A stretch of 54,415 nt of DNA, taken from Psychrosphaera sp. B3R10 (lineage in GTDB: Bacteria; Pseudomonadota; Gammaproteobacteria; Enterobacterales; Alteromonadaceae). Under the pieces are notes generated by a model that worked only from the letters and a program-made list of their open reading frames with translations, did not search any database and was not told where the DNA came from. This document shows positions 27,355-36,477 of the stretch, piece after piece. The stretch is taken from the NCBI RefSeq assembly GCF_018861025.1, contig NZ_JAHKQH010000043.1:1-54415 (forward strand), written 5' to 3'. The translations under genes were made by a program, and so were the position numbers. Position 1 is the stretch's first letter. Each line of letters begins with the position of its first letter.

Positions 27355-28928
27355 TGTGCTTTTTTTGCATCCCTACTTAAAACCATTGCTTTTAAAACGG
27401 TTCTACCTTCTAAGCCTATTTGATTTTTATAGTCTGACAATATTTCATCATAGGATGCTCCAGATTCAACAGACTTAGTCAAAAGCGAGTGATATCCTGA
27501 GTTTGCTACTTCAAGAACAAATACTTCACGAGTTAAAACGCCAAGGTTTTCTCCAAAAGTTTCTATTTCTGGTCTTGCAACAGTAATAGCTTCTCTAGAG
27601 CGAATGACCTTCCATACACATGATTTAGGTATTTCTTGCAGAACTACAGGGGAGTGTGTTGCGATGATAGCTACGCCATTTTTGACATATAGCAGGTCGC
27701 TTAAAGTACGCAAAAATGCGGAAAGCAAAGGTGGGTGCAAATGACCTTCTGGCTCGTCTAATAATACGAGGGATTTTTCTCCAACCGTATCGACTAACCT
27801 TGTAATGGTAAACAATACAATTGCATGACCCGAACTCATCCGTTTTAAATAGCTTTGAATATCGTTATAAACTAGCTCTTTGAACTCATCACTATCTACT
27901 TGGCAGTTTGGATGCTTTTCTCGTAAGTTAGCATACCTAGTGTTAAGAATGCTTAGCCCCATGTTTTCGAAATTTTGATCGCTACTTAATTTATCAATAG
28001 CGTCAAGCCACAAGCCTTTCTTATCTTCATTACGCAAGCATCCTATTAACGCTGAAACAAAGTCTTTTCGAAGATCTCCTAATGAATTCAATGCTTCACT
28101 ATTTTCTCTGTTTTTTAAGCCGATATAGAAGTACTTTGTTCCCTTAGCCGGATCTGGTTGTTCTTGAGGTGGAGTAAAAGGGTCAAATGCGCTAAAAGAT
28201 ACAGAAACTAAGGAGCGAAAATAGCCATTAGGAATGCGAGACTCAGTAAATATACTACTTTCTGTAAACAAACATGATTCATGCTCAGGATTTGTGATTG
28301 CATCAATCATACCGTTTAAAATAGTTGTCTTTCCGCAACCATTACGTCCGATAAATGCATGAATATTTGTACTTGGAACTGAGCCTACTTTAACTTTAAA
28401 TGGTATTTTTAAGTTACAAAAACCATCTAAACCCTGTCTTACAAAGTTAAAATCAAAATCTGATAACTCAGCAAGCCCGTTTAATACTCTGGAGAATTGA
28501 CCATGTACATCGGATAATGTTACCCCACGAAAGAGAGATGTATTTAATACTTCTTCATCTTCAATATCTTTTAATTTTTCGGGCTTATAAACAATATCTT
28601 CTAATGCAGCTAAAATGTGCTGTTTCAATTCAGGGGGTAACTTATTTAAATTTTTATAATATTCTGTATCAGTTCCTAATGAAAAGTACTGATCATTTAG
28701 AAGCGAGAAGCTTTTTCCTAGTGTTGTGTATGTGCTTTTGTCAGTAGTTTGCCCTTTAAAAGCAATTTTTACATTTCCAATCTCATGCTCTATTCCTTCC
28801 TTATCAAAAACAGTTAAATAAAACATGGTGACAAAGGAGTAATCATTCCAATTATCTACACTTAAATATGCTGTATCTACAGAAGCAGGAGCTTTGCGGC
28901 CATAATTATCTAAAATTACAAAATTCAT
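27351..28928 (-). CDS. Septu-like AAA/ABC-type ATPase (PtuA-type)
   Basis: About 525 aa. Walker A is FIGRNGCGKTTILNGM at about 189-204; Walker B with the adjacent glutamate is SLVLLDEPEGHLHPPLLSAF at about 382-401, followed by IIATHSPVV as the H-loop. A long insert of about 170 aa lies between them, as in OLD/PtuA ATPases. A 180-aa N-terminal domain precedes Walker A. Start ATG 28928 or the overlapping GTG 28931, both touching the HsdR stop. No TOPRIM domain is evident, so Septu fits better than OLD (Gabija-type). Confidence 0.75.
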   Translation of the reverse strand: MNFVILDNYGRKAPASVDTAYLSVDNWNDYSFVTMFYLTVFDKEGIEHEIGNVKIAFKGQTTDKSTYTTLGKSFSLLNDQYFSLGTDTEYYKNLNKLPPELKQHILAALEDIVYKPEKLKDIEDEEVLNTSLFRGVTLSDVHGQFSRVLNGLAELSDFDFNFVRQGLDGFCNLKIPFKVKVGSVPSTNIHAFIGRNGCGKTTILNGMIDAITNPEHESCLFTESSIFTESRIPNGYFRSLVSVSFSAFDPFTPPQEQPDPAKGTKYFYIGLKNRENSEALNSLGDLRKDFVSALIGCLRNEDKKGLWLDAIDKLSSDQNFENMGLSILNTRYANLREKHPNCQVDSDEFKELVYNDIQSYLKRMSSGHAIVLFTITRLVDTVGEKSLVLLDEPEGHLHPPLLSAFLRTLSDLLYVKNGVAIIATHSPVVLQEIPKSCVWKVIRSREAITVARPEIETFGENLGVLTREVFVLEVANSGYHSLLTKSVESGASYDEILSDYKNQIGLEGRTVLKAMVLSRDAKKAQ

Positions 28929-28930
28929 CA

Positions 28931-31903
28931 CTACATCCCACCATAAAACGTATTAACAAAGCCTTTTAGCTTTTCAGCTAACCTTGGTATTACTTTCTTG
29001 CGCTGTAATACACTAGGTGGTTTTTCCATAGTCGCTACTATGTCTTCACGTAGTGGCTCTTGGTTGCTGAATATCATGCGTTCAACAAGCTCTTTTACGT
29101 TTTCAGGTATCAAATGCTCTTCTTCAGCCATTGCTTGGGTGGCTTTTTCTTTTTCAACTTCCCAGTAGGCGGCAAAGGCATCATCAACTTCTTCGGCTGA
29201 TTGCACATCTGGTAGGTTTTCTTGAATGAATTTATCAATCAGTTCTTGCTTACTGCGCAGTTCAGGATCACCACCAATGGTTTGCATTAGTGCTTTATAC
29301 TGCTGCTGGTATTCTTCGTCAGAGTCTGATTGTTTAAGCTTGCTCAGTAGCTTTAAGATGTAAGCAACATTCACTTCGTCCATCGCTAGCAGCTCAAGCT
29401 CAAAGTCTATTTCTTCTAATATCGACTCTTTTTCAGGGGCCGTATTAGTTTTAACCTTGTCGTATAAATCGAGGTACTTACTTTTATAGTCTTCATATTC
29501 TTGTTCTTGAATACAGACATCATCAAACTTAAAGTCAGCAAACGTAGAAAGCACATTACGTAAACGCATTAACTCCCTGAATGCTTTAATAAACTCAAGT
29601 TCAGCGTTTTCATCTTCAAGGCTATCAACACTCGCCGTATCAGGTGCGATGGTTTGCATTTGGTCTAACGCTTGGTTAAACATCTTAATGAATTCTTCAT
29701 ACGGCGGCATGATCACCGTATCTTTCGCATCTTTGTTTGAAAACAACGCTAAGGCATCATCTGTGCGCTTTTTCAGATTACGGAAGCTAATGATATTACC
29801 TTGCGATTTTTGCTCGTTTAAAATGCGATTGGTGCGTGAATATGCTTGAATTAAACCGTGGTACTTAAGGTTCTTATCAACATAAAGCGTATTTAAGGTT
29901 TTACTATCAAACCCGGTTAAAAACATATTTACCACAAGCAAAATATCAACTTTTCGCTCACGCACTTTTTTAGAAATATCGTTATAGTAGTTGTAGTAAG
30001 ACTCGCTATCTTTAGTGGTATAGCTACTGCCAAACATTTTGTTGTAGTCGCCAATAAACTCTTCTAGTCTGTCTCGGCTATGGCTGGCTATACCTTCATA
30101 CTGGGCTTGAGGCTCTGCAACTTTATCCAATACAACTTCGTCTAAGCCATCTGCATCTGGGTCTTCTTCGTTAGCGGCATACGAAAAAATAGTGGCAATT
30201 TTAAGGTTATGTTTACCTTCCGCTTTTTTCTGTGCAAATAGCTCGTAATACTTAATTAATGCAGGCACGCTTGAAACACAAAACATGCCGGTAAAGGCTT
30301 TGCTATGCGTTTTACGATTATGCTGAGCAATAATGTAATCGGTTATTTTTTCTAACCGAACTTCAGATTCCATTAACTCTTTAGTGTCGATACCTTCAAC
30401 GTCTATATCAACTTCATTGGCACTGTCTTTTTTCTTATAACGGCCCACATACTCAACATTAAACTTAAGTACGTTTTCGTCTTTAATTGCATCAACAATG
30501 GTGTATTTATGTAGTGGTTTGTGGAATAAGTCACTGGTGGTGTATTTACGAGAAAACTTAGACACCGCATTCTCTGCAAAAATAGGCGTACCGGTAAAAC
30601 CAAACATTTGATGATTCGTAAAAAACTGACTAATGCGCTGATGAGTATCGCCAAACTGACTGCGATGACATTCATCAAAAATAAACACCACGTTTTTGTC
30701 TTTTACTGGCTCCATTCGGCTTGAATAACGTTTATTGCTAATAGCGTTATTAAGCTTTTGAATGGTGGTTACAATCAGCTTTTCATTGCGGCGAGTATTA
30801 ACCTTTCCGCCTTTCGCTTTAGTTGATGACTGCTGCTCACCGTCTTTCTCAAGGTAATACACATCTTTACCGGTAAACTGGTCAACTAACACTTTAGTTT
30901 TGTCAGTGCCGTCTACACAGCCCTTGATGAAACTATTAAATTCTTTAGCTGTTTGGTAATCCAAATCTTTGCGGTCAACTACAAACACCACTTTGTGAAT
31001 GGCGCTATCACCCGTAAGCAACTGAGCCGTTTTAAATGAGGTAAGTGTTTTACCAGAGCCAGTAGTATGCCAAATGTAACCATTTTGCTTTTCTATTGAT
31101 TGATTACTGGCTTTTAACTGTTCACGCTCTTCAACTCGGTCAATTATCGCTTCTGTGGCATATATTTGATACGGGCGCATTACCATTAATATGCGGTCTG
31201 TTTCGTTCAGTACCACGTATTTAGTGATCATATCAGTTAGGTGTTTAGGGGTTAAAAACACCTTAGCGAATTGGCTTAACTCGGTATAACGGTCGTTATT
31301 TTCTTTTGCCCAGAAGAAGGTTTGCTTAAAGCTTTGTTTGCGGTTATTGGCGTAGTACTTAGTATTAACGCCATTAGAGATAACAAACACCTGAACATAT
31401 TGGAATAAGCCATCTTCAGCCCAGTAAGAATGGCGCTGATAGCGATTAATTTGATTAAACGCTTCTTTAAGCTCTAAGCCACGGCGCTTTAACTCTATTT
31501 GAACAAGAGGTAAACCGTTAACCAAAATGGTTACGTCATAGCGGTTTTTGTAACGGCCTTCTACGGTAACTTGTTGGGTAACTTGAAAGTGGTTTTTGCT
31601 AACATCGGCATCAATAAAACGAATGTAACCAGCGGTGCCATCGTCTTTATTTATTTGCAGCCTATCACGCAGTATTTTCGCTTTATCAAAGACATTGCCT
31701 TTAGCTAAAACATTGCGAATTTGCTTAAGTTCATTGTCACTTATCTCAAAGCCATTAAGCTTTGAAAGCTGCTTTTTTAAGTTAGCTCTTAGTGATTCAA
31801 CATCGGTGATATTAGCCTTTTCAAACTGCTGCTTACCATCAACTTTTTTAGCAAGCTGAGCAACTAAGTTATCTTCTAATTCTTGTTCTGACTGATAGGC
31901 CAC
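28931..31903 (-). CDS. hsdR: Type I restriction endonuclease subunit R
   Basis: 990 aa. The N-terminal nuclease domain has VTILVNGLPLVQIELKRRG at about 132-150 (D/E-x-K core LVQIELK). The SF2 translocase follows: WHTTGSGKTLTSFKTAQ at about 279, VFIFDECHRSQFGD at about 404, FGFTGTPIF, and LLVVNMFLTGFDSKTLNTL with AYSRTNRILN. The C-terminal helical region (DEVNVAYILKLLSKLKQSD) contacts the methyltransferase. Full length and intact. 15 nt after the DUF2513 gene; its stop is fused to the ATPase start. Confidence 0.9.
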   Translation of the reverse strand: MAYQSEQELEDNLVAQLAKKVDGKQQFEKANITDVESLRANLKKQLSKLNGFEISDNELKQIRNVLAKGNVFDKAKILRDRLQINKDDGTAGYIRFIDADVSKNHFQVTQQVTVEGRYKNRYDVTILVNGLPLVQIELKRRGLELKEAFNQINRYQRHSYWAEDGLFQYVQVFVISNGVNTKYYANNRKQSFKQTFFWAKENNDRYTELSQFAKVFLTPKHLTDMITKYVVLNETDRILMVMRPYQIYATEAIIDRVEEREQLKASNQSIEKQNGYIWHTTGSGKTLTSFKTAQLLTGDSAIHKVVFVVDRKDLDYQTAKEFNSFIKGCVDGTDKTKVLVDQFTGKDVYYLEKDGEQQSSTKAKGGKVNTRRNEKLIVTTIQKLNNAISNKRYSSRMEPVKDKNVVFIFDECHRSQFGDTHQRISQFFTNHQMFGFTGTPIFAENAVSKFSRKYTTSDLFHKPLHKYTIVDAIKDENVLKFNVEYVGRYKKKDSANEVDIDVEGIDTKELMESEVRLEKITDYIIAQHNRKTHSKAFTGMFCVSSVPALIKYYELFAQKKAEGKHNLKIATIFSYAANEEDPDADGLDEVVLDKVAEPQAQYEGIASHSRDRLEEFIGDYNKMFGSSYTTKDSESYYNYYNDISKKVRERKVDILLVVNMFLTGFDSKTLNTLYVDKNLKYHGLIQAYSRTNRILNEQKSQGNIISFRNLKKRTDDALALFSNKDAKDTVIMPPYEEFIKMFNQALDQMQTIAPDTASVDSLEDENAELEFIKAFRELMRLRNVLSTFADFKFDDVCIQEQEYEDYKSKYLDLYDKVKTNTAPEKESILEEIDFELELLAMDEVNVAYILKLLSKLKQSDSDEEYQQQYKALMQTIGGDPELRSKQELIDKFIQENLPDVQSAEEVDDAFAAYWEVEKEKATQAMAEEEHLIPENVKELVERMIFSNQEPLREDIVATMEKPPSVLQRKKVIPRLAEKLKGFVNTFYGGM

Positions 31904-31918
31904 ATTAACTTCCTTGTG

Positions 31919-32353
31919 TTAGCTTTCTAGTAATTTATCCATTTTCTTCTTGGCAACGTGTTCTAATAATTTTCTGCCAGAGTCAAAAATGACCTTAAAT
32001 GGAAAGTCTTTAAATTCAGACTTTAATTTGGAGAAAACTTCTTTATTGGCAAGCGATTTAGCAAAGTCATGACCCGTCTGGGTTAACCTTAAATCTTTAA
32101 GAACAACACCCCATTGACCATCCAAGCTTTGATAAATCCCCATATGTTTCAAATTACCAATTTCGAGAGAACTTAAACTTACTAATTCGTTATCAATTAA
32201 AATTTGGTAATGAAATAAAAACTTCTGATTAATGTCACCATTCTCATCATGTGGAATTCCTGCCTTTTTTAAATCGGCAAAAGTAATATGAGCAGTTTCA
32301 GCTTCAATAAATACAGTTAAAATATCTTTTATATATTCGAGATCAATTTTCAT
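31919..32353 (-). CDS. DUF2513 protein inside the restriction operon
   Basis: 144 aa, matching the DUF2513 layout: MKIDLEYIKDILTVFIEAET, FLFHYQILIDNELVSLS, LRLTQTGHDFAKSLANKEVF. The pattern of a short wHTH plus LT..GHDFA is typical. Role unknown. It lies between hsdS and hsdR, 14 and 15 nt from its neighbours, so it is co-expressed and could modulate restriction or be an independent antiphage gene. Confidence 0.75.
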   Translation of the reverse strand: MKIDLEYIKDILTVFIEAETAHITFADLKKAGIPHDENGDINQKFLFHYQILIDNELVSLSSLEIGNLKHMGIYQSLDGQWGVVLKDLRLTQTGHDFAKSLANKEVFSKLKSEFKDFPFKVIFDSGRKLLEHVAKKKMDKLLES

Positions 32354-32367
32354 ACCTAGTCCTTTAA

Positions 32368-33591
32368 TTATACAAACATCTGCTGTAACAAACCTTTTTT
32401 GAAGGTTTTTGTTAGTTCTATTTGCTCATTTACCGCATTAACTTTTGTTTCAAGAGCTTTTATAAAACTAACAATTTTTTCTCGTTCACCTTCACAAGGT
32501 AACGGAATAGGTAAAGCATAAAAATCGGCAGATGTTATATTCATTCGGTCATGTCTGGCACCAAAGTTCGCAATGCTGTGCATATATCGATGCCACATAG
32601 TTGTATTAAAATATTGCTCTAAATAATCTAAAACGTTTTCATCTTTAAAGCGGAAAGCAGTATAAAGAGGCGACATAACACCTTGGCCTATGTGGTTGCG
32701 TTTAATAGGGCCAACAGGCGCAAGTTCAGAAATTCTAGGGTTATAAATAAAGTCATTCTTTTCAACAACGGTATATCCAGTCAAGTTACCTTGATTAGCT
32801 ATATCTTTATTGAAATAATCGCCTTGATTTACAATGCCACTTTTAGCTGAGTTGGTTAGTACAGCATTAACAGCATTATCTTTGTTTTTAAGATTATTTT
32901 TATCAGCTAATTTTGATAATAGCTTTGTTTTCCAATCAGGAAAGTCATTGCCATTTTCATCTTTAAAGCGGATATATTGCTTGAATAGCTTTTGCATCAC
33001 GCCTTTTTTATATTGCGTTAACAAAGCATGTTTTTCTTTAAGTAGACTGATTTTTTTATCTACTGATGAAAGGAAGTCTGCGATTTTTTGTTGTTCGGAT
33101 AACTCTTGAGGTGTTGATACCTTTAACCTCATGAGATCCTTGGTATAAATGGCTGCGACAGATGTAGTGCCACTTGCTACTCTCTTTAATTTTTTTAATC
33201 CCCAAAAAGAATTAAATACATAATTAAAAAAATAGTTGTTTTCAAACTTCATTCTTAAAAGGTTAGAATTGTAATATGCTGTCGGTAATTCATTTCTCCA
33301 AACAGCTACTTTACCAACCAAATCTAATGTATTTCTTGTATTAAAGAACAAGTCGCCTTCTTGAATTTTATCCTCTGCCGCTGGAATATCTCCTACAATA
33401 TATTCAAGTTTATTAGTAACAAAGTAACCTCTTCCAACATTACCCATTTTAATAAGAGGATATGCGTTTTTCTCAATAGAGTTTTGGTAATTCCCTCCTA
33501 ATTTATAGCTTGAAACTAAATCCTCTATACGACTCTCAACCCAATTAATTTTGAATTCAGGGAAGCGTAATGTCGGTGCTAATCTTTGCAC
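32368..33591 (-). CDS. hsdS: Type I restriction specificity subunit S
   Basis: About 407 aa with two target-recognition domains and two conserved spacer helices: LSEQQKIADFLSSVDKKISL at about 164-183 and REKIVSFIKALETKVNAV at about 370-388, each followed by a KKGxxQ-type end (YKKGVMQKLF; FKKGLLQQMF). The first TRD begins LRFPEFKINW. It directs both methylation and cleavage; the target cannot be read from the sequence. GTG 33591 (MQRLAPTLRFPEF) is preferred to the longer ATG at 33615 because GGAGGAG sits 7 nt upstream, at the end of hsdM. Confidence 0.88.
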   Translation of the reverse strand: MQRLAPTLRFPEFKINWVESRIEDLVSSYKLGGNYQNSIEKNAYPLIKMGNVGRGYFVTNKLEYIVGDIPAAEDKIQEGDLFFNTRNTLDLVGKVAVWRNELPTAYYNSNLLRMKFENNYFFNYVFNSFWGLKKLKRVASGTTSVAAIYTKDLMRLKVSTPQELSEQQKIADFLSSVDKKISLLKEKHALLTQYKKGVMQKLFKQYIRFKDENGNDFPDWKTKLLSKLADKNNLKNKDNAVNAVLTNSAKSGIVNQGDYFNKDIANQGNLTGYTVVEKNDFIYNPRISELAPVGPIKRNHIGQGVMSPLYTAFRFKDENVLDYLEQYFNTTMWHRYMHSIANFGARHDRMNITSADFYALPIPLPCEGEREKIVSFIKALETKVNAVNEQIELTKTFKKGLLQQMFV

Positions 33592-33592
33592 T

Positions 33593-35173
33593 TTACATCT
33601 CCTCCGAAAGAACATTTATACCTAATTCAGAACAGTACTTATCAATACTTTGATTCACACTTGCAAGCGACCCATCTATTGCATTTATACTATTGACGGT
33701 GACTTCTAAATCTACAGTAGTTTCTTCTTCAAAAGTATCAACATACCTAGGAATATTTAGGTTAAAATCATTCTCTACTTCTATTTCATTCATTGGCACT
33801 GAGTTAGCAAACTTGTCAATAAACTCTCGTTTTTGAACAGCTCTTAATATTTCTTCTAAATCAATCTCTCGTAGATAATTCTGATTTGTTGACTTCCCAT
33901 AATTCTGGCTTGCATCAACAAATAAAATATCATCATTAATATCCCTATTTTTCTTAAGTAATAAAATACAAGTAGGAATTCCTGTGCCATAGAAGATGTT
34001 CGCTGGCAAACCAATGACCGCATCAAGGTAGTTTTTATCTTTGATTAAATGTTTACGAATATGGCCTTCGGCTGAACCACGGAATAATACGCCATGCGGT
34101 AATACTACCGCCATAGTGCCATTTTCATCTAGTTGGTGAATCATGTGTTGAACAAAAGCAAAATCAGCCTTACCTTTTGGTGCTAATTTACCGTAATCTT
34201 GAAAGCGCTCATCCGTTAGAAAGCCTGCGGAGGCACTCCAATCTGCCGAAAATGGTGGGTTTGCGACTACAGCTTCAAAGCGCTTTTCGACATGGTGTGG
34301 TTGCTCTAGTGTGTCGTCTTGCTGAATATCAAAATTACGGTAATGCACACCATGTAAAATCATGTTCATGCGAGCTAGGTTGTACGTACTTGGGTTAGAT
34401 TCTTGACCAAAATAGCCGCCAATATCACCGCCTTTGCGTTTAATCTCTTTTGATACTTTTAATAGTAGCGAACCTGAACCACAAGTTGGGTCGTAAACAC
34501 TTTTAAGCTTGTCTTTACCTTGCGTTACAAGTTTGGCAAGTAATGTAGAAACCATAGGTGGCGTATAGAATTCACCAGCTTTTTTACCTGCACCAGAAGC
34601 AAACTGACCAATAAGGTATTCGTAAGCATCACCAAGTACATCAATATCAGTTTCATGATGAAGAAAATCAATATCATCAAGGTGGGTAAGTACTTTCGAA
34701 ATAAGCTCGTTTTTAGCGTTTTCTGTTTTACCTAGTTTGTTTGATGTTAAGTCTAGGTCATCAAACAAGCCGTTAAAGTCATCTTCTGCGGCAGTACCCA
34801 TTGTGCTTTGTTCAATATGGTTAAGCACTTCAGATAAGTCTTCTAAAATAAACTCGCCGTTTTCACCTTTTTGCGCCAATACATGAAATAACTCATTAGG
34901 TTTTAAGAAGTAACCTAAGTGGTCGATTGTCTCTTCTTTAATCGCTTCTAAGTATTCTTTGCCTTCGTCTGTGCTTTCATCAATAGCGTCAAACTTGATG
35001 CCGTCTTCTTTTAATAGCTCATCAGCATATAAATCCATTCGTTCAGACAAGTATTTGTAAAATATAAACCCTAAAATATAATCACGAAACTCATCGGCAC
35101 TCATGTTGCCACGTAAAGTATTGGCAATGTTCCAGAGCTGTTTTTCTAATGCTTTTTTGTGTTGTTCAACCAT
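33593..35173 (-). CDS. hsdM: Type I restriction DNA methyltransferase subunit M
   Basis: About 526 aa. N-terminal helical domain (LEKQLWNIANTLRGNMSADE FRDY, written in two parts), SAM-binding VYDPTCGSGSLLLKV at about 226 and the adenine N6-methylase motif VVANPPFSADWS at about 303. ATG 35173 follows AAGGA and starts MVEQHKKALEK; the frame is open further upstream into the WYL gene but that extension has no family match. Immediately precedes hsdS, with one base between the M stop and the S GTG. Confidence 0.9.
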   Translation of the reverse strand: MVEQHKKALEKQLWNIANTLRGNMSADEFRDYILGFIFYKYLSERMDLYADELLKEDGIKFDAIDESTDEGKEYLEAIKEETIDHLGYFLKPNELFHVLAQKGENGEFILEDLSEVLNHIEQSTMGTAAEDDFNGLFDDLDLTSNKLGKTENAKNELISKVLTHLDDIDFLHHETDIDVLGDAYEYLIGQFASGAGKKAGEFYTPPMVSTLLAKLVTQGKDKLKSVYDPTCGSGSLLLKVSKEIKRKGGDIGGYFGQESNPSTYNLARMNMILHGVHYRNFDIQQDDTLEQPHHVEKRFEAVVANPPFSADWSASAGFLTDERFQDYGKLAPKGKADFAFVQHMIHQLDENGTMAVVLPHGVLFRGSAEGHIRKHLIKDKNYLDAVIGLPANIFYGTGIPTCILLLKKNRDINDDILFVDASQNYGKSTNQNYLREIDLEEILRAVQKREFIDKFANSVPMNEIEVENDFNLNIPRYVDTFEEETTVDLEVTVNSINAIDGSLASVNQSIDKYCSELGINVLSEEM

Positions 35174-35210
35174 GTTGGTTAACTTCCTTTTTAAATTCTT
35201 TAATGAGTAT

Positions 35211-36080
35211 TTAGCTATGCTGATAGCCTGGTGCAATTGCGAGATTTTCTGCACCGTATAATGTTTGTATATTCTGTAAATAAAGCTGATATTCAGGGCC
35301 TGAAAGTGAGCCACTTTCAGAACAATCCACGTTCCAACGCCTTAATAAATAGCCTGCCATTGCCGCACGCACGTTAACTTCTAACATGCCTTTTTCCATA
35401 CCAAAATCGAGCTTAATAGCGGTTGGATGTTTAACGTTATTTGGGTGCGGAGTAATTTGTAATGGCACCATACGCATCCACTGGTGATCTTCTAACTTAT
35501 CTTCTTCAGGAGATGGTGTCTGTGCCAGAATTGTAACTTTGGTAATGCGAGTTAATACAAAGTCTCTAAATGACTTTGATTTGCGATCATACGCTCTTAA
35601 ATGCCATCGTAAGCCATTATCTACGATTGAATGAGGCACAAGTTCTCTTGCACCTGAACCACTGCTTAAAGACGTGTATATAACGCTAATAGGCTTATGG
35701 TTGATAATCGCTTGAGATAGCTTAGCGATAATATCAATATCAGGTGCGTTTAACGGGCTTGGTGATTCAATAGGGAATGAAGTATCACCAATAGAATCAA
35801 AGCCATCACTGATGTTATTCGCTAACTTAATAAGAGTACGGCGAGCATCATGTTTAAATATGGGCTTGAATTGCGTGGTGATGAAGTATTTTTTTTCTAC
35901 ATTGTCATACGCCATATTCTCAGGCGCATTGTCTTTGTAGAATTTTAAATCTCTGGTTGCTGCGGCAAGGCCTAATTCGAAATGGCTGACTATTTCACTG
36001 CGAGTTACCATCCCAGTAAAATAGAGCTTAAAGTCGATATAAGCTAGCCGCTGCTTCTGTGCAAAACTAAATTCGTCCAT
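35211..36080 (-). CDS. WYL-domain transcriptional regulator (BrxR/CapW-like)
   Basis: 289 aa: an N-terminal winged helix (FAQKQRLAYIDFKLYFTGMV, TRSEIVSHFELGLAAATRDL), then a WYL domain (ISVIYTSLSSGSGARELVPH, SIVDNGLRWHLRAYDRKSKS FRDF) and a C-terminal WCX extension (HPTAIKLDF to GYLLRRWNVDC). This layout matches the BrxR/CapW regulators that head many defence operons. 37 nt upstream of hsdM in the same direction, so it probably autoregulates the whole seven-gene unit. The ligand is unknown. Confidence 0.85.
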   Translation of the reverse strand: MDEFSFAQKQRLAYIDFKLYFTGMVTRSEIVSHFELGLAAATRDLKFYKDNAPENMAYDNVEKKYFITTQFKPIFKHDARRTLIKLANNISDGFDSIGDTSFPIESPSPLNAPDIDIIAKLSQAIINHKPISVIYTSLSSGSGARELVPHSIVDNGLRWHLRAYDRKSKSFRDFVLTRITKVTILAQTPSPEEDKLEDHQWMRMVPLQITPHPNNVKHPTAIKLDFGMEKGMLEVNVRAAMAGYLLRRWNVDCSESGSLSGPEYQLYLQNIQTLYGAENLAIAPGYQHS

Positions 36081-36108
36081 TCGATAAATCTGATTCTATT
36101 GACATTTT

Positions 36109-36126
36109 CTATTTGAATTGAAATAG
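36109..36126. promoter_or_regulatory. Possible WYL regulator operator
   Basis: CTATTT and AAATAG arms separated by 6 nt, in the 129-nt divergent gap between the WYL gene and the DUF2384 gene, close upstream of the regulator start. BrxR-type regulators bind inverted repeats in this position. The arms are short and AT-rich, so chance is possible. Confidence 0.3.
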
Positions 36127-36209
36127 TATGTCTCATTATGAGTTAGACAGCAAATAGATTTTATGCTTTAGTGTTGATACAGATCATCACTATTTAAAAG
36201 CTTAAATTT

Positions 36210-36464
36210 ATGTCTCATCAAAACAGCAACCCCTCCCTAGAAGAACATACTAATTTAACTGAACTAGAGCATTTAAAAGCTGAGCATTTTGATATTTATC
36301 AAGAGCTGATGAAGCAGTTTAAATTTGATGATCGGGTGTGCCATGAATGGCTGACTAAACCCAAGCGCCCCTTGCAAGGTAAGTCACCTTTTGAGCAACT
36401 TGCGATTGATGCTGAAGTAGTAATGGAGATGCTAGTTCGCATGAGAACTGGTGACTTTTCATGA
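36210..36464 (+). CDS. Small DUF2384 (MbcA/ParS toxin-binding-like) protein
   Basis: 84 aa. The C-terminal two thirds (CHEWLTKPKRPLQGKSPFEQ, LAIDAEVVMEMLVRM) show the pattern of the antitoxin Xre/MbcA/ParS toxin-binding domain: WL..P...L.G.SP......A..V...L.R. It lacks an HTH of its own. The start lacks a good Shine-Dalgarno. It is 13 nt upstream of a longer protein that carries a second copy of the same domain. No RES or other ParT-type toxin is next to it. Confidence 0.65.
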   Translation: MSHQNSNPSLEEHTNLTELEHLKAEHFDIYQELMKQFKFDDRVCHEWLTKPKRPLQGKSPFEQLAIDAEVVMEMLVRMRTGDFS

Positions 36465-36477
36465 GGGGCAAGCGCTA

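Noticed and set aside
27351-28928. OLD/Gabija nuclease
   Set aside because: No TOPRIM domain after the ATPase and the partner is an HNH protein, not a UvrD-like helicase.
35174-35314. Extended N-terminus of HsdM overlapping the WYL gene
   Set aside because: The family start MVEQHKKALEK at 35173 has a good RBS; the extension is a frame shadow of the WYL gene end.
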